The notes: generated by a model from the letters alone, not told the origin. Shown: positions 43,551 to 54,124, counted from the stretch's first letter. The stretch is DNA of 64,000 bases from Azorhizobium oxalatiphilum (GCF_014635325.1 NZ_BMCT01000004.1:434001-498000); one strand, 5' to 3'. Numbers and translations: made by a program.

Positions 43551-45317
43551 ATGGCTATCGTGAATGACGCCGTCGACGTGGTGGTCGTCGGTCTCGGATG
43601 GACCGGCTCCATCATGAGCATCGAGCTGGCGAAGGCCGGTCTCAAGGTGCGGGCGCTGGAAAGCGGCCCGGAACGCACCAATGCCGAAGAGATCTATCCC
43701 AAGCCGGCCGACCAGCTAGGCTATTCCGTCCGTCAGAAAGTATTCGCCAAGGCGCGCCAGTCCGCGCTGACGGTGCGCCATAACCAGAGCCAGACCGCTC
43801 TTCCGACGCGCCGCTGGGGCGCGTTCAAGCCGGGCAATGGTGTTGGCGGCGCCGGCGTGCACTGGACGGCGGTGCTGATCCGTCCAACCCCCACCGACCT
43901 CAAGCTGAAGACCTGGGCCGACCAGACCTACAAGCCCGGCCAGCTTCAGGACGATATGACCATCCAGGACTTTCCCGTTACCTGGGATGAGATGGAGCCG
44001 CACTTTGACTTCTTCGAGAAAGTCTGTGGTGCATCTGGTCAGGCGGGCAACATCAAGGGCGTGATCCAGGAGGGGGGTGACCCGTTCGAGGGGCCGCGGT
44101 CCAATCCGTTCCCGCTGCCGCCGCTCAAGGACACGCTGAACAACACCATTTTCGCAAAAGCCGCGAAAAAGCTCGGATACCATCCCTTTCCGAACCCGTC
44201 GGCCGCCGCTTCCGGTGCCTGGACGAACCCCTATGGTGTGCAGATCGCGCCCTGCAATTATTGCGGCTTCTGCTCCGACTATTACTGCCTGAACTATTCC
44301 AAGGCCTCGCCGCAGACCACCATTCTGGACGCCGCCAAGCGCCTGTCGAACTTCGACTATCGCGTGAACGCCCACGTCACGCGGGTGGACCTGCACGACG
44401 ACAAGAAGACGGCCAAGGGCGTCACCTACATCGACGAGAAGGGGCAGGAAGTCTTCCAGCCCGCCAATATCGTCATCCTGGCCAGCTTCCAGTTCAACAA
44501 CGTGCGCCTGATGATGCTGTCCGGCATCGGCAAGCCGTACGACCCCAACACGGGTGAAGGCCAGATCGGCCGCAACTACGCCTTCTTGTCCAACGGCAAC
44601 GCCACGCTGTTCTTCAAGGACAAGAATTTCAACCCATTCGTCACCGCCGGCCCCACCGGCCAGATGATCAACGACTTCTCACCCGGCACCTTCGACGCCA
44701 CGCCTTACGACTTCATCGGCGGGGCCAAGCTGCACTCCTCGCAGGCCGGCGGCGCGCCCATTGGCGCCGCGCTTCCCCATGGCACGCCAAGTTGGGGCGC
44801 CGGCTGGAAGAAGGGCATGAAGGACTGGTACGGCCACTCCATGAAGGTGAGCATTACCACCACCTGCATGTCCTATCGCGGCAACTATCTGGACCTCGAT
44901 CCCACCTACAAGGATCCTTACGGCCAGCCGCTGCTTCGCATGACGTTCGACTGGGCTCAGAACGAACTCAAGCTGCAGCAGTTCCTGCGCCAGCGCGTGC
45001 TGGAGATCGTCAAGGAGATCGGCCCGGACAGCTACACCGAGAGCTTCCTGAAGCCGGACGCGCATTGGAACACCACGTCCTACATCTCCACCCACAATGT
45101 GGGCGGCGCGGTGATGGGCGAGACGCCGAACGACAGTGCGATCAATAAATATATGCAGAGCTGGGACGTGCATAACGTCTTCGTTCCGGGCGGCAATGCC
45201 TTCCCGCAGAACTTCCAGGCCAACCCGACCCTGATGCTCGGCGCGCTGACCTACTTCTCGGTGAAGCAGATCACCGATCAGTACATCAAGAACCCCGGCC
45301 CGCTGGTGCAGATCTGA
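43551..45317 (+). CDS. FAD-dependent GMC oxidoreductase, large subunit of gluconate/sugar dehydrogenase
   Basis: A 588-residue catalytic subunit. FAD motif DVVVVGLGWTGSIMSIELAKAG; GNGVGGAGVHWTA near the second FAD contact; a Cys cluster PCNYCGFCSDYYCLNYSKAS at about residue 240, which in FAD-glucose dehydrogenases holds a 3Fe-4S cluster; and a C-terminal catalytic HNVGGAVMGETP with VPGGNAFPQNFQANPTL. It has no own signal peptide, matching Tat hitchhiking on the small subunit. It oxidises gluconate or a sugar/polyol in the periplasm. Followed by the cytochrome gene after 2 bp. Confidence 0.93.
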   Translation: MAIVNDAVDVVVVGLGWTGSIMSIELAKAGLKVRALESGPERTNAEEIYPKPADQLGYSVRQKVFAKARQSALTVRHNQSQTALPTRRWGAFKPGNGVGGAGVHWTAVLIRPTPTDLKLKTWADQTYKPGQLQDDMTIQDFPVTWDEMEPHFDFFEKVCGASGQAGNIKGVIQEGGDPFEGPRSNPFPLPPLKDTLNNTIFAKAAKKLGYHPFPNPSAAASGAWTNPYGVQIAPCNYCGFCSDYYCLNYSKASPQTTILDAAKRLSNFDYRVNAHVTRVDLHDDKKTAKGVTYIDEKGQEVFQPANIVILASFQFNNVRLMMLSGIGKPYDPNTGEGQIGRNYAFLSNGNATLFFKDKNFNPFVTAGPTGQMINDFSPGTFDATPYDFIGGAKLHSSQAGGAPIGAALPHGTPSWGAGWKKGMKDWYGHSMKVSITTTCMSYRGNYLDLDPTYKDPYGQPLLRMTFDWAQNELKLQQFLRQRVLEIVKEIGPDSYTESFLKPDAHWNTTSYISTHNVGGAVMGETPNDSAINKYMQSWDVHNVFVPGGNAFPQNFQANPTLMLGALTYFSVKQITDQYIKNPGPLVQI

Positions 45318-45319
45318 TC

Positions 45320-46693
45320 ATGAACACGATGCGCAACATCACGTTCCTCGCGGCCGCCGCCTGCGTCGCGCTGGCCTCCACCGCTCTGCCGGCCTCGGCT
45401 CAGCAGTCTTCTTCTGACGAGAAGGCACTGATCGCCAAGGGCGAATACATCGCCCGTGCCGGCGATTGCGTCGCCTGCCACACCGGCCCCGGTGGCAAAC
45501 CCTTCGCCGGCGGCCTCGCGCTGCACAGCGCGGTGGGGACCATCGTCTCCACCAACATCACCCCGGACAAGCAGTTCGGCATCGGCAATTACACCGAGGC
45601 GCAGTTCTCGGCGGCGGTGCGCGACGGCATCCGGGGCGACGGCGCCCACCTCTATCCGGCCATGCCGTACACCGCCTATGCCAAGGTGAGCGACGCCGAC
45701 ATCCACGCGCTCTACACCTACTTCATGAAGGCAGTGGAGCCGGTGGCGGCGCCCACCGAGCCGACCGCGCTCATCTTCCCCTTCAACATGCGCTTCGGCC
45801 TCGGCCTGTGGAACAAGGCGTTCGCCGGTGCGGGCGCCTTCAAGCCGAACCCGCAGGCGTCCGCCGAGATCAATCGCGGCGCCTATCTGGTGGAAGGCCT
45901 TGGCCATTGCGGCAGCTGCCACACCCCGCGTGGCTTCGCCATGCAGGAAGAGGGCATGGATGCCTCCAACGCCGCCTTCCTGACCGGCGGTGAGCTGGAG
46001 GGCTGGCCGGTGCCGTCCCTGCGTGGCCCCACCAAGGCCACCAAGGGCTTTGCCAGCTGGACGCAGGCCGAGATCGTCGATTACCTCGGCACGGGCCGCA
46101 ACGCCCATGCGGCGGTGGGCGGCGAGATGAAGCCGGCCGTGGAGCGCAGCCTCGCCTATCTCAACGATGCCGACCTCAACGCCATCGCGTCCTATCTGAA
46201 GTCCATCGCCCAGTCCGGCCCGACCCCGCCGGCTGTCCCAGAGAAGGTAAGGGCGACCACGGACAAGCTGACGGCAGCCAAGGATCTTACCCTCGGCGAG
46301 CGGCTCTATCTGGACAATTGCGGCGCCTGCCACTTCGCGGGCGGGCAGGGCGCGGCGCGAGTGTTCCCGGCGCTGGACGGTGCGTCCATCGTGAATGCGG
46401 ACAATCCCAACGGCCTGATTGCCACCATTCTCGGCGGCGCGCAGACCCCGTCCACGGACCGCAGCCCCTCCGTGCTGCCCATGCCGGGCTTCGGCTATCG
46501 CCTGACCGACAAGGAAGTGGCGTCTCTGGCCACCTTCCTGCGCAGCGGCTGGTCCAATCAGGCCGGCCCGGTGAGCGCGGATCAGGTGGCGGCCATGCGC
46601 GCCAAGCTGCCGCCGCAGCCGGTGCCGGGCATCCAGATCGAGGACAAGCCGGCCAAGGGCCAGACCGCCGAGGCCGTCCACGCCTCGCACTGA
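45320..46693 (+). CDS. Triheme cytochrome c subunit of gluconate/sugar dehydrogenase
   Basis: A 457-residue exported cytochrome with a Sec signal (ITFLAAAACVALASTALPASA). Three CxxCH heme sites: DCVACHTGPGG, HCGSCHTPRG and NCGACHFAGG. Met ligands are likely in YPAMPYTAY and VLPMPGFGYRL. It carries electrons from the FAD/Fe-S subunit to ubiquinone, so it could feed the adjacent bo3 oxidase. It ends the operon before a strong terminator. Confidence 0.94.
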   Translation: MNTMRNITFLAAAACVALASTALPASAQQSSSDEKALIAKGEYIARAGDCVACHTGPGGKPFAGGLALHSAVGTIVSTNITPDKQFGIGNYTEAQFSAAVRDGIRGDGAHLYPAMPYTAYAKVSDADIHALYTYFMKAVEPVAAPTEPTALIFPFNMRFGLGLWNKAFAGAGAFKPNPQASAEINRGAYLVEGLGHCGSCHTPRGFAMQEEGMDASNAAFLTGGELEGWPVPSLRGPTKATKGFASWTQAEIVDYLGTGRNAHAAVGGEMKPAVERSLAYLNDADLNAIASYLKSIAQSGPTPPAVPEKVRATTDKLTAAKDLTLGERLYLDNCGACHFAGGQGAARVFPALDGASIVNADNPNGLIATILGGAQTPSTDRSPSVLPMPGFGYRLTDKEVASLATFLRSGWSNQAGPVSADQVAAMRAKLPPQPVPGIQIEDKPAKGQTAEAVHASH

Positions 46694-46717
46694 TCCTCCG
46701 GTGTTCCCCAGCCAAGA

Positions 46718-46747
46718 CAAACGCCCGGCCGAAAGGCCGGGCGTTTT
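46718..46747. terminator. Bidirectional terminator after the cytochrome gene
   Basis: AAACGCCCGGCC-GAAA-GGCCGGGCGTTT is a near-perfect 12-bp stem followed by T residues on the plus strand and preceded by A residues (T run on the minus strand). It separates the convergent cytochrome and FAD-monooxygenase genes. Confidence 0.9.
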
Positions 46748-46751
46748 GCGT

Positions 46752-48002
46752 TCAGGGCCTTGTCTTCACGTGCTCCGGCCGGAAGCCGATGCCCACCAGC
46801 CGGCCCGCGAGATGGGCCAGCACCGGCCAGCGGGCGATACCGCGAATGAAGGCGGGCGGCCCTGAGCGGCCTTCCTCTGCCCCATCGCGCTTGCGCCGGT
46901 CCTTCTGCATCATCAGTTGCAGCTTCTGCGTCGCTTTGGTGGGGAAGGTGCGGCGCTTCTGCACGGCCGCCAGATGGCTGTCCTCCAGCCGGCCGGCCTT
47001 GAGCGCGGGGCCGAGGATATTGGCCGTCGCCACCGCGTCCTGAATGGCGAGATTCACCCCAACGCCGCCGATGGGCGACATGGCATGGGCCGCATCACCG
47101 ATGCACAGGAGGCCGGGCTTCCACCAGCGCGTCAGGCGATCGATGCGCACTTGCAGCGGGAACACATCGTCCCAGGAGCGGACCTCCTCAAGGCGCTCCG
47201 GCGGCAACGGGCAGGCGGCGGCCACGGCGGCGCGGAAGGCGTCGAGGCCCTTGGCCTTCACGTTCGAGAAGCTGCCCTTGCGAACCACATAGCCGCATTG
47301 CCAATAGTCGCCCCGGTCGATCATCACGAACCCCTGCCGTGGCCCGGCATGGCCCATGGTGAAAGGCGGATCGTCGGCATGGCGGGAGAGCTTCAGCCAC
47401 AGTACGTCGCGCGGGCTGCCGAAGCTCTCCACCTGGAGACCGGCCTTGTCGCGGACCACGGAATTGCGCCCGTCCGCGCCGATGACGAGCGTGGCATGGA
47501 TGTCGCGTGTGCCCTCGGGGCCTTCTGTCCGCACGCCCGAGATTCGTCCGCCCGCTTCCAGCAGATCGGTCACGGCGTGGGCCATCAGTAGATGGAAATT
47601 CGGAAGGGAGCTGGCGGCACGGGCCACATAGTCCAGAAAATCCCACTGCGGCATGAAGGCGATGTAGCGGCAGCGGGTGGGCAGGCGGGAGAAGTCCGCG
47701 ATGGTCACGTCCGCGCCGCCCATCTCGGCATGGAGGCTCGGGGCCTTGGTGTGCGGAAGGGCGAGCAAGCCGTCCAGCAGGCCGATCTCGTGCATCACCT
47801 CCAGCGTGGAGGGGTGGATGGTGTCGCCGCGAAAGTCGCGCAGGAAATCCGCATGCTTTTCGATGACGGTGACGTCGATGCCCTGCCGGGCCAGCAGAAG
47901 GCCCAGCATGAGGCCGGCAGGGCCACCGCCGACAATGGCGCAGCGGGTCTGCAACGGGGCGGGATCGAGCGCCGGAGGCATGCTTTCTGAACGGGAGGTC
48001 AT
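46752..48002 (-). CDS. FAD-dependent monooxygenase-like oxidoreductase (PHBH fold)
   Basis: A 416-residue flavoprotein of the p-hydroxybenzoate hydroxylase fold. It has the dinucleotide motif AIVGGGPAGLMLGLLLARQG, the DG motif TLVIGADGRNSVVRDKAG and the GD motif LLCIGDAAHAMSPIGGVGVNLAIQDA. Relatives hydroxylate aromatics or quinone precursors. ATG 48002 or ATG 47981 are possible starts; a longer frame to 48392 has low-quality sequence and is rejected. Its neighbours are unrelated, and its substrate is not known. Confidence 0.88.
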   Translation of the reverse strand: MTSRSESMPPALDPAPLQTRCAIVGGGPAGLMLGLLLARQGIDVTVIEKHADFLRDFRGDTIHPSTLEVMHEIGLLDGLLALPHTKAPSLHAEMGGADVTIADFSRLPTRCRYIAFMPQWDFLDYVARAASSLPNFHLLMAHAVTDLLEAGGRISGVRTEGPEGTRDIHATLVIGADGRNSVVRDKAGLQVESFGSPRDVLWLKLSRHADDPPFTMGHAGPRQGFVMIDRGDYWQCGYVVRKGSFSNVKAKGLDAFRAAVAAACPLPPERLEEVRSWDDVFPLQVRIDRLTRWWKPGLLCIGDAAHAMSPIGGVGVNLAIQDAVATANILGPALKAGRLEDSHLAAVQKRRTFPTKATQKLQLMMQKDRRKRDGAEEGRSGPPAFIRGIARWPVLAHLAGRLVGIGFRPEHVKTRP

Positions 48003-48198
48003 AGGGTGAGGTGTACGCCCCCCGCGCAGCTTCGCAAGGGGCGGGGACAAGGGATGGAACGCCTCCAATCCCAAGGTCCCAGCGGAACCATGACAGTGCG
48101 GCGCGCATTGCCCCAGCGGGGCAAGGGGACAACGGCCTGCTTTTCCTGGCCGTTCTGCGCCTGCGCACCGCTGGATCAATGTTTTCAGGAGATTTCGG

Positions 48199-49161
48199 AT
48201 GAGGTGGTACACGAACCTGGTGAGGTATGCGGTTGCGCTGGTTGCGGCGACAGGCCTCATGGTCGGCCCGCGCGCCTTTGCGGCCTCCGAGCCGGTGTTT
48301 CCGCCCGGTGCCAGTGTCGGGCTGGTGCCGCCGCCGGGCATGAGCCCGGCCGCCGCCTTCGCCGGCTTCCAGCATGAGGCGGGGGCCTCCATCGTGCTGG
48401 TGGAGATGCCGCCGGAAGCCTATGCGCAGATCGTCGCCAAGTTCACGCCCGAGGCCCTCAAGCCCACCGGCTTCATGGTGAAGGGCGAGGCCCAGCCGCT
48501 TGCGGTCACGGGCGGCGAGGGGCGGCTGTTCCGGGGCAGTCAGGATGCCAATGGCCTCAGCTACACCAAGTGGGTGGCGGTGGTGCGCGGACCCGCCGGC
48601 ACCGCCCTCGTGACGGTGCAGGTGCCCACGGATGCGAAGGAGCAGGTGTCTGATTCCGCGGTGGAAACCGCGCTGAAGACCATCGCTTTCCGGGCCGAGC
48701 AGAGCCTTCAGGAGCAGATGGCCGCCTTGCCCTTCAAGGTGGGCGACACGGCGGGCTTCCGGCCGGTGCGGATGATCGGCGGCTCAGGGCTGATCCTCAC
48801 CGAGGGGCCGAAGGATGTGGACCCGGAAGGCACGCAACCCTTTGTCATCATTGCTGCCTCCCTCGGCCGCCCGGTCGCGCCGGATGCACAGGCGGCCTAT
48901 GCCAAGACGGCTCTGAACAGCCTCGCCCAGCTCAAAGACATCAAAATCGAAAACGAAACGCGCTCGGAGCAGGGCAAGGCGACCGTCTATCGTCACCATG
49001 CGGCGGCGGCGGATGCCAAGACCGGCAAGCCCGTGAAAGTCACCCAGACGGTGATTTTTCAGGACGGCAGCTATGTTCGGGTCATCGGCATGGACCCTGT
49101 CGGCAAGGGCGATGTGATCGCGCGGGCGGACAAGCTCGCCGGCTCGGTCACGGCGCGCTAG
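48199..49161 (+). CDS. Exported protein of unknown function
   Basis: A 320-residue protein with a clear signal peptide (YAVALVAATGLMVGPRAFAA). I do not recognise a known domain. The mature protein is Ala/Val-rich with alternating strands (WVAVVRGPAGTALVTVQVP; QPFVIIAASLGRP; TVIFQDGSYVRVIGMDP), suggesting two similar beta-rich halves around residues 40-165 and 180-320. There are no Cys in the mature part and no membrane span after the signal. It lies alone between a divergent FAD-enzyme gene and glpR. A periplasmic role is inferred only from the signal. Confidence 0.8.
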   Translation: MRWYTNLVRYAVALVAATGLMVGPRAFAASEPVFPPGASVGLVPPPGMSPAAAFAGFQHEAGASIVLVEMPPEAYAQIVAKFTPEALKPTGFMVKGEAQPLAVTGGEGRLFRGSQDANGLSYTKWVAVVRGPAGTALVTVQVPTDAKEQVSDSAVETALKTIAFRAEQSLQEQMAALPFKVGDTAGFRPVRMIGGSGLILTEGPKDVDPEGTQPFVIIAASLGRPVAPDAQAAYAKTALNSLAQLKDIKIENETRSEQGKATVYRHHAAAADAKTGKPVKVTQTVIFQDGSYVRVIGMDPVGKGDVIARADKLAGSVTAR

Positions 49162-49222
49162 GCTTTCGGGGCGCGCTGCAACCGAACTTGCATCCGCGTC
49201 CCGCCGTGCCCAATGTGTGGGC

Positions 49223-50011
49223 ATGGACGCTTCCGAACGCCAGCATAAGATTCTCGCCGTCGCCCGCGCCTCAGGCCGGGTGACGGTGGATGATCTTTCC
49301 GTCCGTTTTCAGGTCACGCCGCAGACCATCCGCAAGGATCTGAACGATCTGTGCGAGCAGGGGCTGCTCGCCCGCACCCATGGCGGGGCGGTTGTCACCT
49401 CCAGCGTGGAGAACGTGGCCTATACGGCCCGCCGCCTGATCGCGGACGCGGAGAAGCGGGCCATCGGGCGGGCCGCCGCGGCGCTCATCCCTGACAATTC
49501 CTCGCTCTTCATCAATATCGGCACCACCACCGAAGAGGTGGCCAAGGCGCTGATCGACCGGCGCGACCTGCTGATCATCACCAACAACCTGCATGTGGCC
49601 ATGCAGCTCTATCCCAACCCGGCCATCAAGGTGATCGTGGCGGGCGGGCAGGTGCGGCACAGCGACGGCGCGGTGATCGGCGCCTCGGCCATCGACCTCA
49701 TCCAGCAGTTCAAGGTGGATCTGGCGGTGATCGGTGCCTCCGCCATCGACGAGGACGGCACGCTGCTGGACTTCGACTATCAGGAAGTGCGCGTCAGCCA
49801 GGCCATCATCGCCAATGCACGGCGGGTGGTGCTGGTTTCGGACCATCTGAAGGTGGGCCGCTCGGCGCCGGTGCGCATCGCCCATATCGACCAGCTGGAT
49901 GTCTTCGTCACCGACAAGATGGTGTCGAGCGATCTCATGCGCGCCTGCAAGGCTGCGGGCGTGGAGGTGATCGAGACCGGCATGGAAGTGAGACCGGACG
50001 CGGAAGACTGA
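49223..50011 (+). CDS. glpR: DeoR/GlpR-family glycerol regulon repressor
   Basis: A 262-residue regulator. N-terminal winged helix: VTVDDLSVRFQVTPQTIRKDLNDLCEQGLLARTHGG in sequence order around residues 18-53; C-terminal sensor: FINIGTTTEEVAKAL and GASAIDEDGTLLDFD. It is adjacent to glpF, glpK and glpD, so a glycerol-3-phosphate-responsive repressor is the natural call. I use ATG 49223; a GTG at 49217 would add two residues. Its candidate operator is the TTTCGTT/AACGAAA dyad upstream of glpD. Confidence 0.9.
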   Translation: MDASERQHKILAVARASGRVTVDDLSVRFQVTPQTIRKDLNDLCEQGLLARTHGGAVVTSSVENVAYTARRLIADAEKRAIGRAAAALIPDNSSLFINIGTTTEEVAKALIDRRDLLIITNNLHVAMQLYPNPAIKVIVAGGQVRHSDGAVIGASAIDLIQQFKVDLAVIGASAIDEDGTLLDFDYQEVRVSQAIIANARRVVLVSDHLKVGRSAPVRIAHIDQLDVFVTDKMVSSDLMRACKAAGVEVIETGMEVRPDAED

Positions 50012-50016
50012 AACGA

Positions 50017-50049
50017 AACCGCCGCCGCCCGGTGTGGGCGGCGGCGGTT
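50017..50049. terminator. Hairpin between convergent glpR and glpF
   Basis: AACCGCCGCCGCCC-GGTGT-GGGCGGCGGCGGTT is a perfect 14-bp stem with a 5-base loop. It lacks a clear T tract on either side but is well placed to end both genes. Confidence 0.65.
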
Positions 50050-50054
50050 CACTG

Positions 50055-50783
50055 TCAGATGAAGACCTTGATCAGCAGGCCGGCGATGGCCGCGCCGACC
50101 AGCGGGCCGACCACCGGGATCCAGCTGTAGCCCCAGTCGGCGCCACCCTTGCCGGCGATGGGCAGCACCGCATGGGCGATGCGGGGCCCGAGATCGCGGG
50201 CCGGGTTGATGGCATAGCCCGTGGTGCCGCCCAGCGAGAGGCCGATGGCCCACACCACCATGCCCACGATATAGGGGCCGAGGCCCGCCGGAATGCCGGC
50301 ACCCGCCATCACCGACTTGGAGAAGACGGCGGCGATGATGAAGACCAGTGCCACCGTGCCGATGATCTCGCTGATGAGATTGCCGGGCACATTGCGGATG
50401 GCCGGGCCGGTGCAGAAGATGGCGAGCTTCAGGCCCTTGTCCTCGGTGGGCGCCCAGTGCGGCAGATACTGCAGCCACACCAGCACGGCGCCGAGGAAGG
50501 CGCCGATCATCTGCGCGGGTACATAGACCGGCAGCTTGGACCAGTCGCCGGTCACGACCGCCGCGCCCAGCGTCACCGCCGGGTTGAGATGGGCATCGGG
50601 GCTGCCTGTGGCGGTGGATACGAACACGCCGGCCATCACGGCGAAGGCCCAACCGGCCGTAATCACGATCCAGCCGGAATTCTGCGCCTTGGACTTGGCC
50701 AGCAGCACGCCGGCCACCACGCCGTTTCCAAGCAGGATAAGCACAAGAGTGCCGAGGAGTTCTCCGACAAAGGGGGTATGCAT
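50055..50783 (-). CDS. glpF: Glycerol facilitator (aquaglyceroporin)
   Basis: A 242-residue MIP channel of six spans and two half-helices. NPA motifs: HLNPAVTLG and INPARDLGPR; the Asp after the second NPA (NPARD) marks glycerol-conducting members. It lets glycerol cross the inner membrane down its gradient, and GlpK traps it. GGAG is 7 bases before the ATG. It is third in the minus-strand order glpD-glpK-glpF, with a 205-bp gap from glpK. Confidence 0.95.
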   Translation of the reverse strand: MHTPFVGELLGTLVLILLGNGVVAGVLLAKSKAQNSGWIVITAGWAFAVMAGVFVSTATGSPDAHLNPAVTLGAAVVTGDWSKLPVYVPAQMIGAFLGAVLVWLQYLPHWAPTEDKGLKLAIFCTGPAIRNVPGNLISEIIGTVALVFIIAAVFSKSVMAGAGIPAGLGPYIVGMVVWAIGLSLGGTTGYAINPARDLGPRIAHAVLPIAGKGGADWGYSWIPVVGPLVGAAIAGLLIKVFI

Positions 50784-50857
50784 GGGACGTCTCCGCCGTC
50801 AGTTTTTTAATTGGCGTCAGTTGTTGATTGGCGTGCGCCCGTAACCGGGCGACCTTG

Positions 50858-50884
50858 AAAAACGCCCCTCCGGCCAGAGCCGGA
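50858..50884 (-). terminator. Possible weak terminator between glpK and glpF
   Basis: On the minus strand TCCGGC-TCTG-GCCGGA is a 6-bp stem followed by GGGGCG and five T. It lies in the 205-bp glpK-glpF gap and could reduce read-through into glpF. The same gap has two direct copies of ATTGGCGT (50810 and 50827). Confidence 0.4.
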
Positions 50885-50988
50885 TCGGTTCAGATCAAAT
50901 CAATCCGAACCGTGAATCCGTCTCTAAAACTTTGCTGGAGAACGTCTTGCGGCTCTGTGGCCGAAGGGGCGGATAAAATTCAATAAAA

Positions 50989-52485
<1,497 letters not shown>

Positions 52486-52538
52486 GGTTTCCTCCCGTCG
52501 TTATGGCCGGCGTTGATTTGGCTGAGGTTTTCCGGGTG

Positions 52539-54029
52539 TCAGGCACCCTTCAGGAAGGCGTCGATCTCCTGCTCCGCCTCTTTCGGCAGCTTCAGGCCGA
52601 GCTTGGTGCGCCGCCACAGGACGTCCCGTCCGGTGCGCGCCCATTCCTCGATCTTCAGATAGGTCAGCTCCGCCGCCGTGAGGCCTGCGCCGAAATCGCG
52701 GCCGAGATCCTCCACCTTGGTGGCGGTGCCGACGATCATTTCGGCGCGGGTGCCGTAGGTGCGGGCGAGCCGCAAGGCCCGGTCGCGGCCGATGAAGGGC
52801 TTGTCCTTCAACAGCTTGTCCGCATAGGCCGCCACGTCGCCATCGGCGATGTCGCCGCCGGGCAGGGGGGCATCGGCGGTCCAGGCGGGGGCGAGGCGGG
52901 GCAGATGGGGCGCGAGGTCGCGCATCACATGCTCGGCGAGCTTGCGATAGGTGGTCAGCTTGCCGCCGAAAACCGAAAGCAGCGGCGCCTGACCCTTGGG
53001 GGCGTCGATGTCGAAGACATAGTCGCGGGTCACGGCCGAAGCGTTGATGGAGCCGTCGTCGAACAAAGGCCGCACGCCGGAATAGTCCCAGACGATATCG
53101 TCTTTCGAGATCTCCCGCTGGAACCAGTGGTTGATCGAGGAAATCAGATAATCCGTCTCGTCATCCGAGATGGAAACGTCCTGCGGCGCGCCGGTATAGG
53201 GCACGTCCGTGGTGCCGATCAGGGTGAGATCATCCTGATAGGGAATGGCAAAGACGATGCGTTTGTCGGGGTTTTGCAGGATATAGGCCTGCGTGCCCGG
53301 ATAAAGGCGCGGCACCACGATGTGGCTGCCCTTGACGAGGCGCACGCCCTTGCTGGTGTTGAGGCTGAGGCGATGGTTCAGCACATCCGCCACCCAGGGG
53401 CCGGCGGCATTGACGAGGATGCGCGTTTTCACTTCGCGCCGCTCGCCGCCCGCATCCACCAGCGTGGCGACCCACAGATCGCCCTCGCGGCGGGCGCTTT
53501 CGAGCCGGGTGCCGACCTCGATGTCGGCGCCGCGTTCCTTGGCGTCCAGGGCGTTGAGCACCACGAGGCGGCTGTCGTCGACCGCGCAGTCGGAATATTC
53601 GAAGCCCACCTTGGTGATGGGCTTCAGGGGCGCGCCGCGCTTGTCCTTGGCCAGGTTCACCCGCTCGCAGCCGGGCAGGCGCTTGCGGGAGGCCAGGTGG
53701 TCGTAGAAGAACAGGCCGAGCCGCACCAGCCAGGCGGGGCGGACGGAGACGTCGTGCGGCAGCACGAAGCGCAGCGGGCGGATGATGTGCGGGGCCATCT
53801 CCAGCAGCCGCTCACGCTCCAGAAGTGCTTCTCGAACAAGACGAAATTCGTAATATTCGAGATAGCGCAGACCGCCGTGGATCAGCTTGGTGGACCAGGA
53901 GGATGTATGGGCGGCAAGGTCGTCCTGCTCCACCAGCAGCACCGACAGGCCACGGCCCACGGCGTCACGGGCAATGCCCGCGCCATTGATGCCGCCACCA
54001 ACCACCAGAATGTCGAAAGGGCTTTGCAA
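52539..54029 (-). CDS. glpD: Aerobic glycerol-3-phosphate dehydrogenase
   Basis: A 496-residue FAD dehydrogenase that oxidises glycerol-3-phosphate to dihydroxyacetone phosphate and reduces the quinone pool at the inner membrane. The FAD motif DILVVGGGINGAGIARDAVGRGL begins at residue 6; SSWSTKLIHGGLRYLEYYEF and SVFGGKLTTYRKLAEH are family hallmarks. The start is TTG at 54029, following GGGGAG; there is no in-frame ATG nearby. It is first in the glpD-glpK-glpF order. Its electrons can leave by the cyo oxidase in the same window. Confidence 0.95.
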   Translation of the reverse strand: MQSPFDILVVGGGINGAGIARDAVGRGLSVLLVEQDDLAAHTSSWSTKLIHGGLRYLEYYEFRLVREALLERERLLEMAPHIIRPLRFVLPHDVSVRPAWLVRLGLFFYDHLASRKRLPGCERVNLAKDKRGAPLKPITKVGFEYSDCAVDDSRLVVLNALDAKERGADIEVGTRLESARREGDLWVATLVDAGGERREVKTRILVNAAGPWVADVLNHRLSLNTSKGVRLVKGSHIVVPRLYPGTQAYILQNPDKRIVFAIPYQDDLTLIGTTDVPYTGAPQDVSISDDETDYLISSINHWFQREISKDDIVWDYSGVRPLFDDGSINASAVTRDYVFDIDAPKGQAPLLSVFGGKLTTYRKLAEHVMRDLAPHLPRLAPAWTADAPLPGGDIADGDVAAYADKLLKDKPFIGRDRALRLARTYGTRAEMIVGTATKVEDLGRDFGAGLTAAELTYLKIEEWARTGRDVLWRRTKLGLKLPKEAEQEIDAFLKGA

Positions 54030-54089
54030 GGCCTCTCCCCATTGAGCTGCTGCCCTTTTGAGCAGTCATTTGCCGGGAAGGTAATCACG

Positions 54090-54124
54090 TTTCGTTCGGC
54101 TTTCATAGTGCGACTAAAACGAAA
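54090..54124. promoter_or_regulatory. Putative GlpR operator upstream of glpD
   Basis: TTTCGTT (54090-54096) and AACGAAA (54118-54124) form an exact inverted repeat with a 21-bp spacer, about 60-95 bp upstream of the glpD start. DeoR/GlpR proteins commonly bind TTTCG/CGAAA-type half sites. The link to the adjacent GlpR is inference. Confidence 0.5.

Noticed and set aside
48003-48392. Long N-terminal extension of the FAD monooxygenase-like protein
   Set aside because: The extra 130 residues overlap the start of the divergent exported-protein gene and show no conservation-like pattern; the Rossmann motif begins about 20 residues after 48002.
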